Assembly: GCA_026224825.1 (NCBI GenBank)
Contig: JAMFRO010000057.1
Span: forward strand, 1 to 64,000
Source: a bacterium
Lineage (GTDB): Bacteria; Pseudomonadota; Alphaproteobacteria; Acetobacterales; Acetobacteraceae
DNA length: 64,000 nucleotides
Direction of reading: 5' to 3'
Below are positions 44,874 to 54,105 of the stretch, in pieces (position 1 is the first letter of the stretch; each line of letters starts with the position of its first letter). The notes under the pieces were generated by a model. That model had not been told where the DNA came from and did not search any database. It worked only from the letters and a program-made list of their open reading frames with translations. A program made the translations under genes and the position numbers.

Positions 44874-45418
44874 GAAGTCACGCGCCACGCCAAAGCCAGG
44901 GAGAGCGGCAGCACCAGCAGCATGGTGAGCGGCAGCGACAGATGCAGCGCCAGAATCAAGGCCAGCACCAACGCCGAGACTCCAATATTACGCCAGGCTT
45001 TCCACACCGGCAGCGCGATCTTGCCCGCCGTGCCCAGCAGCAGCCCGGCCGCGGCGGCGGCAAGCCCGGCCAACCCATGCCGCACCGGGGGCAGCGTGCC
45101 ATAACGCCCGTATAAATCGGACAGCAGGATGATGATGACCATGGGTGCCGCCAGCAGCCCGGCCAGTGCGGCGGCGGCCCCAGTAACCCCCTGATGGCGC
45201 ATGCCCAAAACGGCGGTGAGATTGGTGACATTGGCGCCAGGCAGCGACTGGCAGAGCGAGAACAACTCATTGAATTCGGTCTGGCTGAGCCATCGGCGTT
45301 CATCGACGATCATGCGCCTTGCCATCGGCAGAACCCCGCCGAAGCCTAGGATTCCAACCTGGAAGAATCCCGTAAACAAAGCGCTATGTGACAGAGGAGA
45401 GGCGGTTGAGGCGCGCAT
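44870..45418 (-). CDS. Chromate transporter (CHR) short-chain subunit, first half
   Basis: A 182-residue membrane protein with the CHR signature FQVGILGFGGVLPMARRM, then LSQTEFNELFSLCQSLPGAN and GMRHQGVTGAAAALAGLLAA. It is the N-terminal-type partner of the downstream CHR gene, with a 4-nt overlap, so both are probably made as a heterodimer. The frame stays open upstream, but the ATG at 45418 begins a normal family N-terminus. It is divergent from pstS across a 184-nt spacer. Confidence 0.88.
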   Translation of the reverse strand: MRASTASPLSHSALFTGFFQVGILGFGGVLPMARRMIVDERRWLSQTEFNELFSLCQSLPGANVTNLTAVLGMRHQGVTGAAAALAGLLAAPMVIIILLSDLYGRYGTLPPVRHGLAGLAAAAAGLLLGTAGKIALPVWKAWRNIGVSALVLALILALHLSLPLTMLLVLPLSLALAWRVTS

Positions 45419-45470
45419 GGCGCCTGCTTTATGCCCGGAAAACCTGCTGCGCAAACCTAACACCGGTGAA

Positions 45471-45488
45471 ATGTCATCGAACTGCAAC
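45471..45488 (+). promoter_or_regulatory. Possible Pho box upstream of pstS
   Basis: ATGTCAT, a 4-base spacer CGAA, then CTGCAAC: two 7-mers spaced 11 bp start to start, resembling the PhoB consensus CTGTCAT direct repeat. The first matches 6 of 7, the second only 4 of 7. It sits about 115 nt before the pstS start, a plausible place for phosphate control. Confidence 0.4.
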
Positions 45489-45602
45489 GCAAATCCCAGC
45501 GACATTGTAACCTGCATCGCTTATTGCCATGCCCGTGCGGGGACCGCCCCCGCTATCCGAACAGGGATCCTTCTCCGGGACTTAAACCAAAGGAACGCGA
45601 AC

Positions 45603-46667
45603 GTGACGAAATTCTCCAAACTCCTCCGCACCGGCGCCGCCGTGCTGGCGATCGCCGCGGCCGCAGGTGCTGCCCCCCGCGCCGCCCATGCCCAGGTTGA
45701 TGTGCCGCTGATCGAAAGCGGTTCCAGCCTGCTGTACCCGCTGTTCAACGCCTGGGTCGGCGCCTACACCGCCGCCAACCCGAGCGCTGACATCACCACC
45801 ACCTCCACCGGTTCCGGCGCTGGCATTGCCCAGGCCATCAAGGGCCTGGTGCAGATCGGCGCCTCTGACGCCTATCTGTCCGACACGCTGGTGAAGAAGA
45901 ACCCGACCGTGCTGAGCATCCCGCTCGCCATCTCCAGCCAGGCGATCAACTACAACCTGCCGGGCGTTGGCGCGCTGAACCTGTCCGGCCCGATCCTGGC
46001 CGGGATTTATGAAGGCAAGATCACCCAGTGGAACGACCCGGCGATTGCCGCGGCGAACCCGGGCGTGGCCCTGCCGAGCCATGTCATCGTCCCCATCCAC
46101 CGTCTCGACGGTTCGGGCGATACCTTCATCTTCACCCAGTATCTCTCGGCCTCCGATGCCGGCTGGGCCTCCACGCTGAAGTTCGGCACCGCCGTGTCCT
46201 GGCCCGCGATTGCCGGCGAAGTGGGTGCGAAGGGTAACTCGGGCATGCTGAGCGCGCTCAGCAACAACCCGTACGGCATTGCCTATATCGGCATCTCCTT
46301 CTCCAAGCAGGTTGCTGCCGCCGGGCTCGGCCAGGCCGCGCTGCTGAACAAATCCGGCCAGTATGTGCTGCCGACCACGGCCAACATCCAGGCCGCCGCC
46401 GACAGCGTTGCCACCACCACCCCGGCCGATGAGCGCATCAGCATCATCTTCTCCGAAGGCCCCTCCAACTACCCGATCGTGAACTATGAATATGCGATCG
46501 TGGACAGCCACCAGCCGGTGCCGGCCTATGCCGAAGCCATCCGTGACTTCCTGAAATGGACCGTCACCGAAGGCAATGCCGGGAGCTTCCTGGGCCCGGT
46601 GCACTTCCTGCCGCTGCCGCCGGCCGTGCAGGCGCTGTCGCTCACGCAGATCAACAACATCCAGTAA
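45603..46667 (+). CDS. pstS: Phosphate ABC transporter substrate-binding protein PstS
   Basis: A 354-residue periplasmic phosphate-binding protein. A signal peptide (TGAAVLAIAAAAGAAPRAAHA) is followed by VDVPLIESGSSLLYPLFNAW and the phosphate-binding segments STGSGAGIAQ and HRLDGSGDTFIFTQYL. I chose the GTG at 45603, with AAAGGAAC upstream; the open frame extends much further back without coding character. A strong hairpin follows the stop, so pstS can be expressed at a higher level than the permease genes. Confidence 0.93.
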   Translation: MTKFSKLLRTGAAVLAIAAAAGAAPRAAHAQVDVPLIESGSSLLYPLFNAWVGAYTAANPSADITTTSTGSGAGIAQAIKGLVQIGASDAYLSDTLVKKNPTVLSIPLAISSQAINYNLPGVGALNLSGPILAGIYEGKITQWNDPAIAAANPGVALPSHVIVPIHRLDGSGDTFIFTQYLSASDAGWASTLKFGTAVSWPAIAGEVGAKGNSGMLSALSNNPYGIAYIGISFSKQVAAAGLGQAALLNKSGQYVLPTTANIQAAADSVATTTPADERISIIFSEGPSNYPIVNYEYAIVDSHQPVPAYAEAIRDFLKWTVTEGNAGSFLGPVHFLPLPPAVQALSLTQINNIQ

Positions 46668-46680
46668 TCTGCTTCTCAGG

Positions 46681-46710
46681 CCCTCCCGGCAGCGCGCCGG
46701 GAGGGTTTTT
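46681..46710 (+). terminator. Terminator/attenuator between pstS and pstC
   Basis: A perfect 10-bp stem CCCTCCCGGC/GCCGGGAGGG (46681-46690 with 46696-46705), 5-nt loop, then TTTTT. Typical of attenuation that limits permease expression relative to the binding protein. Confidence 0.9.
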
Positions 46711-46728
46711 GCTTTATAGGGTCTCCCC

Positions 46729-47691
46729 ATGAAACTCCGCCCCTTCCGTACCGCCGTCCTGGGCCTGAGCCTGCTGATCCCCGCCGCGCTCGTCGCGGTT
46801 GTTTTGTTTCTGGTGGTCTATTCCGGCCAGGCCATGCAATTCAACGGTCTGCACTTCCTCACCGATGTGACCTGGAATCTCGGCGATCTCTATGATGATC
46901 CGGTGACTGTGAAGGGAATTCAGGTGCCGTCCGGCGCCGAATACGGCATCCTCGCCTTCATCGCGGGCACTCTGGCCTCCTCCTTTCTTGCCATCCTCAT
47001 CGCCGTGCCGCTCGCCATTGGCACCGCCATATTCCTGGCCGAGGCCGTGCCGGAGCTGGAACGCTCCGCGCGCCGCACCATCCCCTGGCTGCCGCCCATC
47101 CGCCCGGTGCTGTCCATGCTGGTGGAACTCGTCGCCGTGGTGCCCTCCGTGGTGTTCGGCCTGTGGGGCATCGCCGTGCTCATCCCCTTCCTCGGCCATC
47201 ACGTCAGCCCCACCGGCAATGGCTACGGGCTGCTCGCCGCCGCCATCGTGCTGGCGCTGATGATCACGCCGATTATCGCCTCCACTCTGCTCGACGCGCT
47301 GAGCCAGGTGCCCAAGGAGAACCGGGAATCGGCCTTCGCTCTGGGTTCCACCCATTTTGAGGTCGTGACCAAGGCGATGATGCCGATGGTGCGCGCCACG
47401 CTGATCGGCGGCATCGTGCTGGCCCTGGGCCGTGCTTTGGGCGAGACCATGGCGGTGCTGATGGTTTCCGGCGGCGGCATTAACATCCTGCCCACCTCGC
47501 TGTTCAGCCCCATCTCCACCATCGCCTCCTTCATCGTCAGCCAGCTCGACAGCGCCGAGTCCGACCCGACCAATATGTCGGTGCGCGCACTCTCCGAGAT
47601 CGCGCTGGTGCTGTTCCTCATCACGCTGGCAGTGAATGCCGGCGCCAAACTGCTTAGCTCCGGAGCCCTCAATGTCCGCAAGCGCAATTAA
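46729..47691 (+). CDS. pstC: Phosphate ABC transporter permease PstC
   Basis: A 320-residue permease with about six membrane helices. It carries GILAFIAGTLASSFLAILIA, the PstC-type SMLVELVAVVPSVVFGLWG, and the cytoplasmic EAA loop QVPKENRESAFALGSTHFEV followed by LALGRALGETMAVLMVSGG. PstC and PstA form the phosphate channel fed by PstS. The first helix is preceded by a short basic tail. It overlaps pstA by 20 nt. Confidence 0.95.
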   Translation: MKLRPFRTAVLGLSLLIPAALVAVVLFLVVYSGQAMQFNGLHFLTDVTWNLGDLYDDPVTVKGIQVPSGAEYGILAFIAGTLASSFLAILIAVPLAIGTAIFLAEAVPELERSARRTIPWLPPIRPVLSMLVELVAVVPSVVFGLWGIAVLIPFLGHHVSPTGNGYGLLAAAIVLALMITPIIASTLLDALSQVPKENRESAFALGSTHFEVVTKAMMPMVRATLIGGIVLALGRALGETMAVLMVSGGGINILPTSLFSPISTIASFIVSQLDSAESDPTNMSVRALSEIALVLFLITLAVNAGAKLLSSGALNVRKRN

Positions 47692-48532
47692 CCACACGGG
47701 CGGCGCACTCGCGCTGCGCCGCAAGATCACCAGCATCATCGGCTGGGTCGGCTGCGGCCTCGGCCTGGCGCTGGTCATCCTGCCTTTGCTCGACATCGTC
47801 GGTGTCGTCACCGTCAACGGCATCGCCGCGATCAACTGGGATCTGTTCACCAAGAACACCGGCGGCGCCGCTTTGGGCATGAAAAATGCCATCGAGGGCA
47901 CCTTCATCATCACCATCTTCGCCATGGCCATCGCCGTGCCGATAGGCGTTGGGGCGGGAATTTACCTGTCGGAGTATGGCAAGAACAAACTAGGCTCCAC
48001 CATTCGCTTCCTCTCCGATGTGCTCACCGGCACACCCTCCGTGGTGCTGGGGTATTTCTCCTACATCGTCTTCATCATCAGCTTCGGCTGGGGCTTTTCG
48101 CTGGCCGCCGCCGCCATCACCATCGCCATCCTCATCGTGCCCTATCTGGCGCGCATCACGGAACTGGCACTCACCCAGGTGCCTAACACCATGCGCGAGG
48201 CCGCCTTCGCGCTCGGCAGCAACGATGCAACCGTGGTGTTCAAAGTCGTTCTCCCCGCCGCCGCCTCCGGCGTCATCACCGGCGCGCTCCTGGCCCTGGC
48301 CATCTCCGTGGGCGAAACCGCACCGCTGATCTATACCGCCGGCTGGTCCGACTACGCCTGGTCCGGCAAATTCACCCACTCCCCCGTGGCCTACCTCACC
48401 TACGTCATCTGGACCTTCATCGACCAGCCCGACGCCCACTCCCATTCCCTGGCCTACGCCGCAGCCTTCCTCGTCATGATGGTCGTGCTGGCCATCAACA
48501 TCGGCGTACGGCTGACAGTGCGGCGGAAGTAA
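47672..48532 (+). CDS. pstA: Phosphate ABC transporter permease PstA
   Basis: A 286-residue permease with about six membrane segments, the partner of PstC. Key segments are GIYLSEYGKNKLGSTIRFL, LTGTPSVVLGYFSYIVF, the EAA loop TQVPNTMREAAFALGSNDAT and LALAISVGETAPLIYTAGWS. I chose the ATG at 47672, which follows CGGAGC and overlaps pstC, over an earlier in-frame start. The usual next genes, pstB and phoU, are missing: the stop is followed at once by composite repeat R4. Confidence 0.94.
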   Translation: MSASAINHTGGALALRRKITSIIGWVGCGLGLALVILPLLDIVGVVTVNGIAAINWDLFTKNTGGAALGMKNAIEGTFIITIFAMAIAVPIGVGAGIYLSEYGKNKLGSTIRFLSDVLTGTPSVVLGYFSYIVFIISFGWGFSLAAAAITIAILIVPYLARITELALTQVPNTMREAAFALGSNDATVVFKVVLPAAASGVITGALLALAISVGETAPLIYTAGWSDYAWSGKFTHSPVAYLTYVIWTFIDQPDAHSHSLAYAAAFLVMMVVLAINIGVRLTVRRK

Positions 48533-48740
48533 GGGAAAAAGGCCAGGGGCTTTGCCCCTGGACCCCATTGGGGCCTCAGGCCCCAAACCCCCGCTACTGA
48601 AGACTTAAAAAAGAGGCCTGCCTCCCCGGTGTTTCAAACACCGAAGTGGCAGGCCTCTTTTTTAAGTCTTCAACTAATGGGGTCTGGGCCTCAGGCCCAG
48701 TGGGGGGTCGAGGGGGGCAAAGCCCCCTCGCCTTTTTCCT
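48533..48740. repeat. Composite palindromic element R4 with bidirectional terminator core
   Basis: A 208-bp nested inverted repeat filling the gap between convergent pstA and secB. Left cap: hairpins CCAGGGGC/GCCCCTGG and TGGGGCC/GGCCCCA. Core: perfect 24-bp arms (48599-48622 with 48648-48671) around the inner palindrome CGGTGTTTCAAACACCG (48627-48643), with A- and T-tracts giving a terminator on both strands. Right cap: CTGGGCC/GGCCCAG and GAGGGGG/CCCCCTC ending CCTTTTTCC. The same core plan occurs in R5 with different but still complementary outer bases. Confidence 0.9.
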
Positions 48741-49274
48741 TTAATTCGGCGCCCCGTTAGCCGCACCGCCGGTGGTCATCGCGGCGAGGGCGGCGGCGCG
48801 GCGTTGTTGCCAGAGGCCGACGAAGTCGATGGGGCCGAGGAGGACGGGGGGGATACCGCCGTCTCGGGTGACATCGGCCAGGATGTTGCGGGCGAAGGGG
48901 AAGAGCAGGCGCGGGCATTCCACGAGCAGGATGGGTTCCTGCTGGTTTTCCGGGATGTTGTTGAGGGTGAACACGCCGGCGTAGACGAGGTCCGCCAGGA
49001 ACACGACGGGGGGTTTTTCTTCGGTGCCGCCGGCGGATTTGGGCGGCACGGTGGTGCCTTCGGCGCGGATGGCGAGGCCCACTTCGAAGACGTTGCCGCC
49101 TTCTTCAAGACGTTGCACCTGGACATCGAGGTTGATGGAGACGTGGGGTGCGGCGCGCAGTTGGGTGAAGATGGCGGGCGCCCCGGGGACTTCGAAGGAG
49201 AGATCCTTGGTGTATTGGACGTTCAGCAGCAGCGGCTGTGGCTGCGGGGCGGGTGGGGCACCTTGTTCAGACAT
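48741..49274 (-). CDS. secB: Protein-export chaperone SecB
   Basis: A 177-residue SecB, the tetrameric chaperone that keeps preproteins unfolded and hands them to SecA. Recognisable parts are LLLNVQYTKDLSFEVPGAP, NLDVQVQRLEEGGNVFEV, FLADLVYAGVFTLNNIPEN and LLVECPRLLFPFARNILADV. The C-terminal Ala/Gly tail is low complexity. A G-rich third-position bias is visible on the plus strand. It ends directly at repeat R4. Confidence 0.95.
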   Translation of the reverse strand: MSEQGAPPAPQPQPLLLNVQYTKDLSFEVPGAPAIFTQLRAAPHVSINLDVQVQRLEEGGNVFEVGLAIRAEGTTVPPKSAGGTEEKPPVVFLADLVYAGVFTLNNIPENQQEPILLVECPRLLFPFARNILADVTRDGGIPPVLLGPIDFVGLWQQRRAAALAAMTTGGAANGAPN

Positions 49275-49342
49275 ATCTGGTTTTCCTGCTCGTGGTTTGT
49301 GAATCGCCTAGCACGGTGGCGGGGGCGTGATAAGAGAGGGGC

Positions 49343-50233
49343 ATGAGCAAGAGTTTGTTTATTGACGGCCAGGCGGGGACGACCGGGCTGGGGATTGCGC
49401 GGCGTGTGGCGGCACTGCCGGGGGTGGAGCTTGTTACGCTGGCGGAGGGCTCGCGCAAGGATGCGGGGGCCCGGGCGGCGGCGATGGCGCAAGCGGATCT
49501 CACCGTGCTGTGTTTGCCGGATGATGCGGCGCGCGAGGCTGTGGCCCTGGCGCCGGCGGGGGCGCGGATACTGGATGCGAGCACGGCGCATCGTGTGGCG
49601 CCGGGCTGGGTTTACGGGTTTGCGGAGATGGCGCCGGGCCAGGCTGGGCGGATTGCCGAGGCGCGGCTGGTGTCCAATCCGGGCTGTTATTCCACCGGGG
49701 CGATTGCGTTGCTGCGGCCATTGACCGCGGCGGGGCTGGTGCGGGCTGAGCAGAATATCGCGATCAACGCGGTGTCCGGCTATTCGGGCGGCGGCAAGGC
49801 GATGATTGCGGCGCATGAGCGGGATGGCGGCCCGGCGTTCGAGCTTTATGCGCTGGGGCTGGGGCATAAGCATGTGCCGGAGATCATGGCATATGGCGGG
49901 CTGAGCGCGCGGCCGTTGTTCGTGCCGTCGGTAGGGCATTTCGCGCAGGGCATGCTGGTGAGCATTCCGCTGTTTACCGACGTGCCGCCGGCGCGGCTGG
50001 TGCAGGCTTACGCGGATTACTATGCCGGGAGCGCAAATGTGGTGGTGCGCGGGCTGTGGAATGAGGATTTGCAGCCGGAAGCGTTGAACGACACCGACCG
50101 GCTGGAGATTTTCGTCGCGGCGAACGAGGCGCATGGCCAGGCGGTGCTGATCGCGCGGCTGGATAATCTCGGCAAAGGCGCCTCCGGTGCGGCGGTGCAG
50201 AATTTACAATTGATGCTGGGGCTGGAAGCATGA
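49343..50233 (+). CDS. argC: N-acetyl-gamma-glutamyl-phosphate reductase, type 2
   Basis: A 296-residue NADPH-dependent reductase of arginine synthesis. [18 protein letters not shown] is the type 2 ArgC nucleotide-binding start and the catalytic Cys is C115 in [29 protein letters not shown] and [17 protein letters not shown] follow. No other arg gene is in the window. The gene overlaps the gamma-carbonic anhydrase by 4 nt (ATGA). Third positions are G-rich compared with genes at 26-42 kb. Confidence 0.95.
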   Translation: MSKSLFIDGQAGTTGLGIARRVAALPGVELVTLAEGSRKDAGARAAAMAQADLTVLCLPDDAAREAVALAPAGARILDASTAHRVAPGWVYGFAEMAPGQAGRIAEARLVSNPGCYSTGAIALLRPLTAAGLVRAEQNIAINAVSGYSGGGKAMIAAHERDGGPAFELYALGLGHKHVPEIMAYGGLSARPLFVPSVGHFAQGMLVSIPLFTDVPPARLVQAYADYYAGSANVVVRGLWNEDLQPEALNDTDRLEIFVAANEAHGQAVLIARLDNLGKGASGAAVQNLQLMLGLEA

Positions 50234-50775
50234 GTGAGAAACCAGGCGGGCTGCTGTATGCTTTTGGCGATCTGCGCCCGACGATAGACCCCACCGCCTG
50301 GGTGGCGCCGACGGCGGTGCTGATCGGCGATGTGCGGATCGGGCCGGGGGCCAACATCTGGTTCAACTGCGTCCTGCGCGGCGATACCAACCCGGTGATC
50401 ATCGGTGCGCGCACCAATATCCAGGACGGCACGGTGATGCATGTGGACCATGGCGAGCACCCCGCCATCGTCGGCGATGATGTGACCGTGGGCCATGCCG
50501 CGATTTTGCACGCCTGCCGCATCGAGAACCACGCCTTCATCGGCATGGGCACCACGGTGCTGGACGGCGCGGTGGTTGAGGAAGGCGGGATGCTGGCGGC
50601 GCGCGGTTTTCTGGGGCCAGGCAAGCGCATCGGCCGATATGAGCTGTGGATGGGCAGCCCGGCCAAATTCGTGCGGCATATGGATGCGGCGGAGCGGGCG
50701 CGCTGGGCCGATACCGTGCCGCATTACCTGGGTTTAACCGAACGCTATCGTCGTGAGTTGGTAGCAATCGGTTAA
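50230..50775 (+). CDS. Gamma-class carbonic anhydrase family protein
   Basis: A 181-residue left-handed beta-helix protein with hexapeptide repeats ([40 protein letters not shown]). Metal-ligand candidates are the His residues in HVDHGEHP and [12 protein letters not shown], followed by [20 protein letters not shown]. Members bind zinc or iron as trimers; many lack measured carbonic anhydrase activity, so the reaction is uncertain. It is translationally coupled to argC, an unrelated pathway neighbour. Confidence 0.9.
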   Translation: MSEKPGGLLYAFGDLRPTIDPTAWVAPTAVLIGDVRIGPGANIWFNCVLRGDTNPVIIGARTNIQDGTVMHVDHGEHPAIVGDDVTVGHAAILHACRIENHAFIGMGTTVLDGAVVEEGGMLAARGFLGPGKRIGRYELWMGSPAKFVRHMDAAERARWADTVPHYLGLTERYRRELVAIG

Positions 50776-50815
50776 TTTTCTTGGCAAATTTCCAGGCGAT
50801 GCTTACATTAGCGGT

Positions 50816-51463
50816 ATGAGCGATTCAGCGTTTGAGACTGCCTTGGTGAATGCCGCCTTCGCGCTGGGGGCCGAGAAAGGCTGGCGCCATGTTTCCGCCC
50901 CCGCCGCCGCGCGCTATGCCGGGCTGGATCTGGCGCAGGCGCGCTCCGCATTCTCCCATACCTGCGCGATATTGAAAGCCTTTGGCGAGCAGGCCGACGC
51001 GGCCGCGCTGAAAGGCGCGCTGCGCGATGGCAGTGTGCGCGACCGGCTGTTCGACATTCTGCTCCGCCGCTACGACTTTTTGCAGGCGCACCGCGCCGGC
51101 GTGCTGGCGCTGGTCAAATTCCTACCCGCCTGCCCGCCCCTGGCGGCGGCACTTGCGGCACTCAACCTCAGCTCCATGGGCTGGCTGCTGGAAGGCGCCG
51201 GGGTGGATGCCACCGGCCTGCGGGGGGCGTTGAAAAAGCGGGGACTGCTGCTGGTATGGGCCTATGGCTTGCAGGCCTGGGCGCGCGATGAGAGCGAGGA
51301 TCTCTCCGCCACCATGGCCGCGGTGGACAAGGCGCTGGCACGGGCCGAGGGGTTTGCCTCGCGCTACGCCACGGCTCCTAAACCCCCCGCCCCGGAGGCG
51401 GCGTCTTCCACCCCGGCGCCGGAGGCGCCACCTTCCACAGAGACCGTACCTCCTGTAGAATGA
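50816..51463 (+). CDS. TetR-like regulator
   Basis: A 215-residue protein with a TetR-like N-terminal helical region (TALVNAAFALGAEKGWRHVS, ARYAGLDLAQARSAFSH) and a helical C-terminal domain (LRRYDFLQAHRAGVLALVKF; LLVWAYGLQAWARDESEDL). The tail is Pro/Ala/Glu-rich and likely disordered. The helix-turn-helix is weak, so regulator function is an inference. It precedes the phasin gene by 62 nt, a pairing that hints at control of polyhydroxyalkanoate-related genes. Confidence 0.7.
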   Translation: MSDSAFETALVNAAFALGAEKGWRHVSAPAAARYAGLDLAQARSAFSHTCAILKAFGEQADAAALKGALRDGSVRDRLFDILLRRYDFLQAHRAGVLALVKFLPACPPLAAALAALNLSSMGWLLEGAGVDATGLRGALKKRGLLLVWAYGLQAWARDESEDLSATMAAVDKALARAEGFASRYATAPKPPAPEAASSTPAPEAPPSTETVPPVE

Positions 51464-51525
51464 TCTCAGCCGGGGTGACCGGCCTACAAGAAGAAACGGT
51501 CCAACAAATCAATCAGGAGTCTGCC

Positions 51526-51963
51526 ATGGCGACCACACCAGCTAATTCTCCTTTCCCTGAATTCGACCCCGCCAAATTCCTGGCCGACCTCAAAATTCCG
51601 AACCTGCCGGATGTGGAAGCCGTTCTGGCCACACATAAGCGCAACCTCGAAGCGCTGACCGAGGCCAACCGCGTGGCGCTGGAAGGCGCACAGGCGGTGG
51701 CGCGCAGGCATCTGGAAATCGTCCAGAGCACCGTGAGCGAGCTGAAAGAGACGCTGAAGGATCTGACCGCCACCACCAACCCGAGCAGCCGTGCGGCCAA
51801 ACATGCCGAGCTGCTGCGCCAGGCGTTCGAAACCTCGGTCTCCAACTCCCGCGAACTGGGCGACCTGATCCAGAAATCCAACAACGAGGCGCTGAGCAAA
51901 CTCAACGGCCGCTTCTCCGAGGCGATGACCGAGGTAAAGGCGCTGTTCGATAAAAAGGCGTAA
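51526..51963 (+). CDS. Phasin family protein
   Basis: A 145-residue phasin (PhaP-like). The helical, heptad-like body runs FLADLKIPNLPDVEAVLATH, ALTEANRVALEGAQAVARRH and IVQSTVSELKETLKDLT, ending EAMTEVKALFDKKA, typical of amphipathic granule-coating proteins. Phasins cover polyhydroxyalkanoate granules; no PHA synthase is in this window. The ATG at 51526 follows AGGAG; the frame is open from 51460. A strong terminator follows. Confidence 0.88.
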   Translation: MATTPANSPFPEFDPAKFLADLKIPNLPDVEAVLATHKRNLEALTEANRVALEGAQAVARRHLEIVQSTVSELKETLKDLTATTNPSSRAAKHAELLRQAFETSVSNSRELGDLIQKSNNEALSKLNGRFSEAMTEVKALFDKKA

Positions 51964-51989
51964 TTTGGCCGGCGGCCCTGGAACACAAT

Positions 51990-52026
51990 AAAAGCGGCAC
52001 CCCGGAAACCCAGGGTGCCGCTTTTT
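51990..52026. terminator. Bidirectional terminator after phasin gene
   Basis: Stem AAAAGCGGCACCC/GGGTGCCGCTTTT (51990-52002 with 52013-52025), about 10-nt loop. A-run on one side and T-run on the other, so it can end transcripts from both the phasin gene and the convergent Hint gene. Confidence 0.92.
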
Positions 52027-52045
52027 GCTGGCGTAGCACCTAGCC

Positions 52046-54067
52046 CTAGGCCGCGTTGCTACACGCTGTGGGGGTGAACGGCAGCTCCGTATTATCCGCC
52101 ACACAGACCACGCGTAGTTGCGCACGGGCGGCGGCGGACAATGTTGAGGGCAGCGCCAAGGAGAACATACAGCGCCCCGCCCCAAGCCCAGCGGCCTCCA
52201 GATCGCCACGATGATAATGCGCCAGAGTCTCACCAAGCTTTTCGGTGCCGGCGAAAACCGCGACCGTGACGGGAAATGCCGGGTTGAAAATGTCGTGGGC
52301 CCAGCCTTCGATAGTTTCACCGATATGTTCGACATAGCCGCTGATGATGCCGGACGTATACACCGCCCGGGCGAGCACCCGGCGCAGGCGGGTTTCCAGC
52401 GCCGGACCGCATTCCGGGCGCGGGGCATAGAGTACCAACGCGTCAGGCTGGACATAATCGGGGAAGCGCTCGTGGAATTCCGCCACGTTATGGAACTGGT
52501 TGCGCAGGCCCGGAGCATCGGCATAGGTCTCGGCCCAGACTCCTTCCGCGATGACGCAATCATGCGTATCGAGTTCGAGAAGATAATAATGCGTATCCGC
52601 CTCGCGCATCGGCTGGGTGATGGTGATGCCGTTGACCAGATCGCGCGCCAGCACGAGCTGGCCGTCCAGCAGCAGGGAATGGCCTGGCGAAACGTAGAGA
52701 TCGCGTTCCGGCAGATGATGGCCCAGGGCGCTGGCTTCGATCTTCACCGGCAGGCGGTCGCGGTTACGGGCCACAAAGCGCGCACCGAAAGATTGCAGGC
52801 CGACCCATTTGACAGGGCGGAAGCCGCCGGAATGCGCCGCCACAAAATCACCCGGGCGCAAGGTTTCGATCGCGCGCTCGCCCTCATGGGTGACAATGCG
52901 TGTGCCGCGCAGATAGCAGACGACCATCTCCCCATCGGTGCTGACCGTTGCATCGGCGAGCGCAGTGTTGCTCGCGTCTGGCGCGAGGGTGACGTAAAGA
53001 TTGGACGTCTGCGGCCCGTCGCCGAACAGCGCGTTGTCCAGACTGAGCGCGAAACTGGCCACATCGGCGCTGATGGCTGCCGGGACGGGGTTTCCGAGAA
53101 CCGTGCCTGAAATAAGCCCGTCGCTGTCAGTGACCACACCGGCCGCGCTGACGGTAATGACTTCCGTGCCGGCAATTTGGTCTATGACGCCGATCTCGGT
53201 GAAAATGGTGCTAAACTCTGCAATATCCGTGGCAGATGAATCGCCGTCAAAGATCGGGAAAACGGTTGCCAGATCGTGCAGGATGATGGTGTCGCCACTC
53301 TTGAAGCCCTCGACATGGCCGCCGATCGCCGCGGTGTTGCCGGTCGTGCCCGGGTACGTCGTCACTGCCGAGGTCTCGATGTTCAACACACCGCTAACCG
53401 TGGGGTCGTTGAGGAACAATATGGGCTCACCGGCCGCGAGCGTGGTGGTAAGGTCATAGCTGCCGCCACCTTGGATGACAGCGCTGTTCATCGGGCCGCT
53501 GGAGCTGACCGTCGCATCGGCTTGGAGGGTGTTGCTCGCGTCCTGCGTGATGGTGACGTAGAGCGTAGAGGTCTGCGGCACGCCGCCGAACAGCGCATGC
53601 TCCAGATCGATCGCGAAACTGGTCAGATCGGTGCCGACGACCGCCGGGACGGCCTGCCCGAAAACCTTGCCCGCAATAAACCCGTCGTCGTCAGTGACCA
53701 CACCGGTGGGGCTGAGGGTAAGGACTTCCTTGCCGACAAATTCGCCTATGAGGGGGAGGTTGCTGATGATGGTGGTAAATAATGCAGCATCCGTGGCAGA
53801 TGAATCACCGTCAAATGTCGGGAGAATGGCCGCCAGATTGTGCAGGGTGACGGTATCACCGGTCTTGAAGCCGTCAACATAGCCACCAAAACCCGCGTCG
53901 ACATACGAATGCCCATCGATAGCGAAGGTGCTGGACTCGACCGCCGCGGTCTCAATCGTGAGGATGCCGGTGCTGCTTGGGCTATTCGTGTAGTCTATGA
54001 TTTGATCGCTTGAAATTGTGGTTGTCAGATCGTAACTGCCGCCGCCAATTATCGTGGTTGTGCTCAT
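52046..54067 (-). CDS. Hint-domain protein with duplicated N-terminal module
   Basis: A 673-residue protein. Two copies of an about 190-residue beta-rich module (about 1-189 and 198-378; GGGSYDLTTT, DGDSSATD, ALFG.GPQTS) are followed by a Hedgehog/intein (Hint) domain. Its nucleophile would be C384 in VVCYLRGTRI, and H463 lies in VSPGHSLLLDG. A C-terminal region (RNQFHNVAEFHERFP ... GYVEHIGETIEGWA) is shared with the paralogue at 54.5 kb. The Hint family self-cleaves at the Cys; no intein C-terminal HN is seen, so it is Hedgehog-like. No signal peptide is apparent. AGGAGG precedes the ATG. Confidence 0.85.
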   Translation of the reverse strand: MSTTTIIGGGSYDLTTTISSDQIIDYTNSPSSTGILTIETAAVESSTFAIDGHSYVDAGFGGYVDGFKTGDTVTLHNLAAILPTFDGDSSATDAALFTTIISNLPLIGEFVGKEVLTLSPTGVVTDDDGFIAGKVFGQAVPAVVGTDLTSFAIDLEHALFGGVPQTSTLYVTITQDASNTLQADATVSSSGPMNSAVIQGGGSYDLTTTLAAGEPILFLNDPTVSGVLNIETSAVTTYPGTTGNTAAIGGHVEGFKSGDTIILHDLATVFPIFDGDSSATDIAEFSTIFTEIGVIDQIAGTEVITVSAAGVVTDSDGLISGTVLGNPVPAAISADVASFALSLDNALFGDGPQTSNLYVTLAPDASNTALADATVSTDGEMVVCYLRGTRIVTHEGERAIETLRPGDFVAAHSGGFRPVKWVGLQSFGARFVARNRDRLPVKIEASALGHHLPERDLYVSPGHSLLLDGQLVLARDLVNGITITQPMREADTHYYLLELDTHDCVIAEGVWAETYADAPGLRNQFHNVAEFHERFPDYVQPDALVLYAPRPECGPALETRLRRVLARAVYTSGIISGYVEHIGETIEGWAHDIFNPAFPVTVAVFAGTEKLGETLAHYHRGDLEAAGLGAGRCMFSLALPSTLSAAARAQLRVVCVADNTELPFTPTACSNAA

Positions 54068-54105
54068 TCCGGTCCTCCTCAGTTTATATTATTATGATCC
54101 ACTGT

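Noticed and set aside
44355..45418. Frameshifted full-length ChrA
   Set aside because: The two CHR halves each have their own start and a clean ATGA overlap, matching known short-chain pairs rather than a broken gene.
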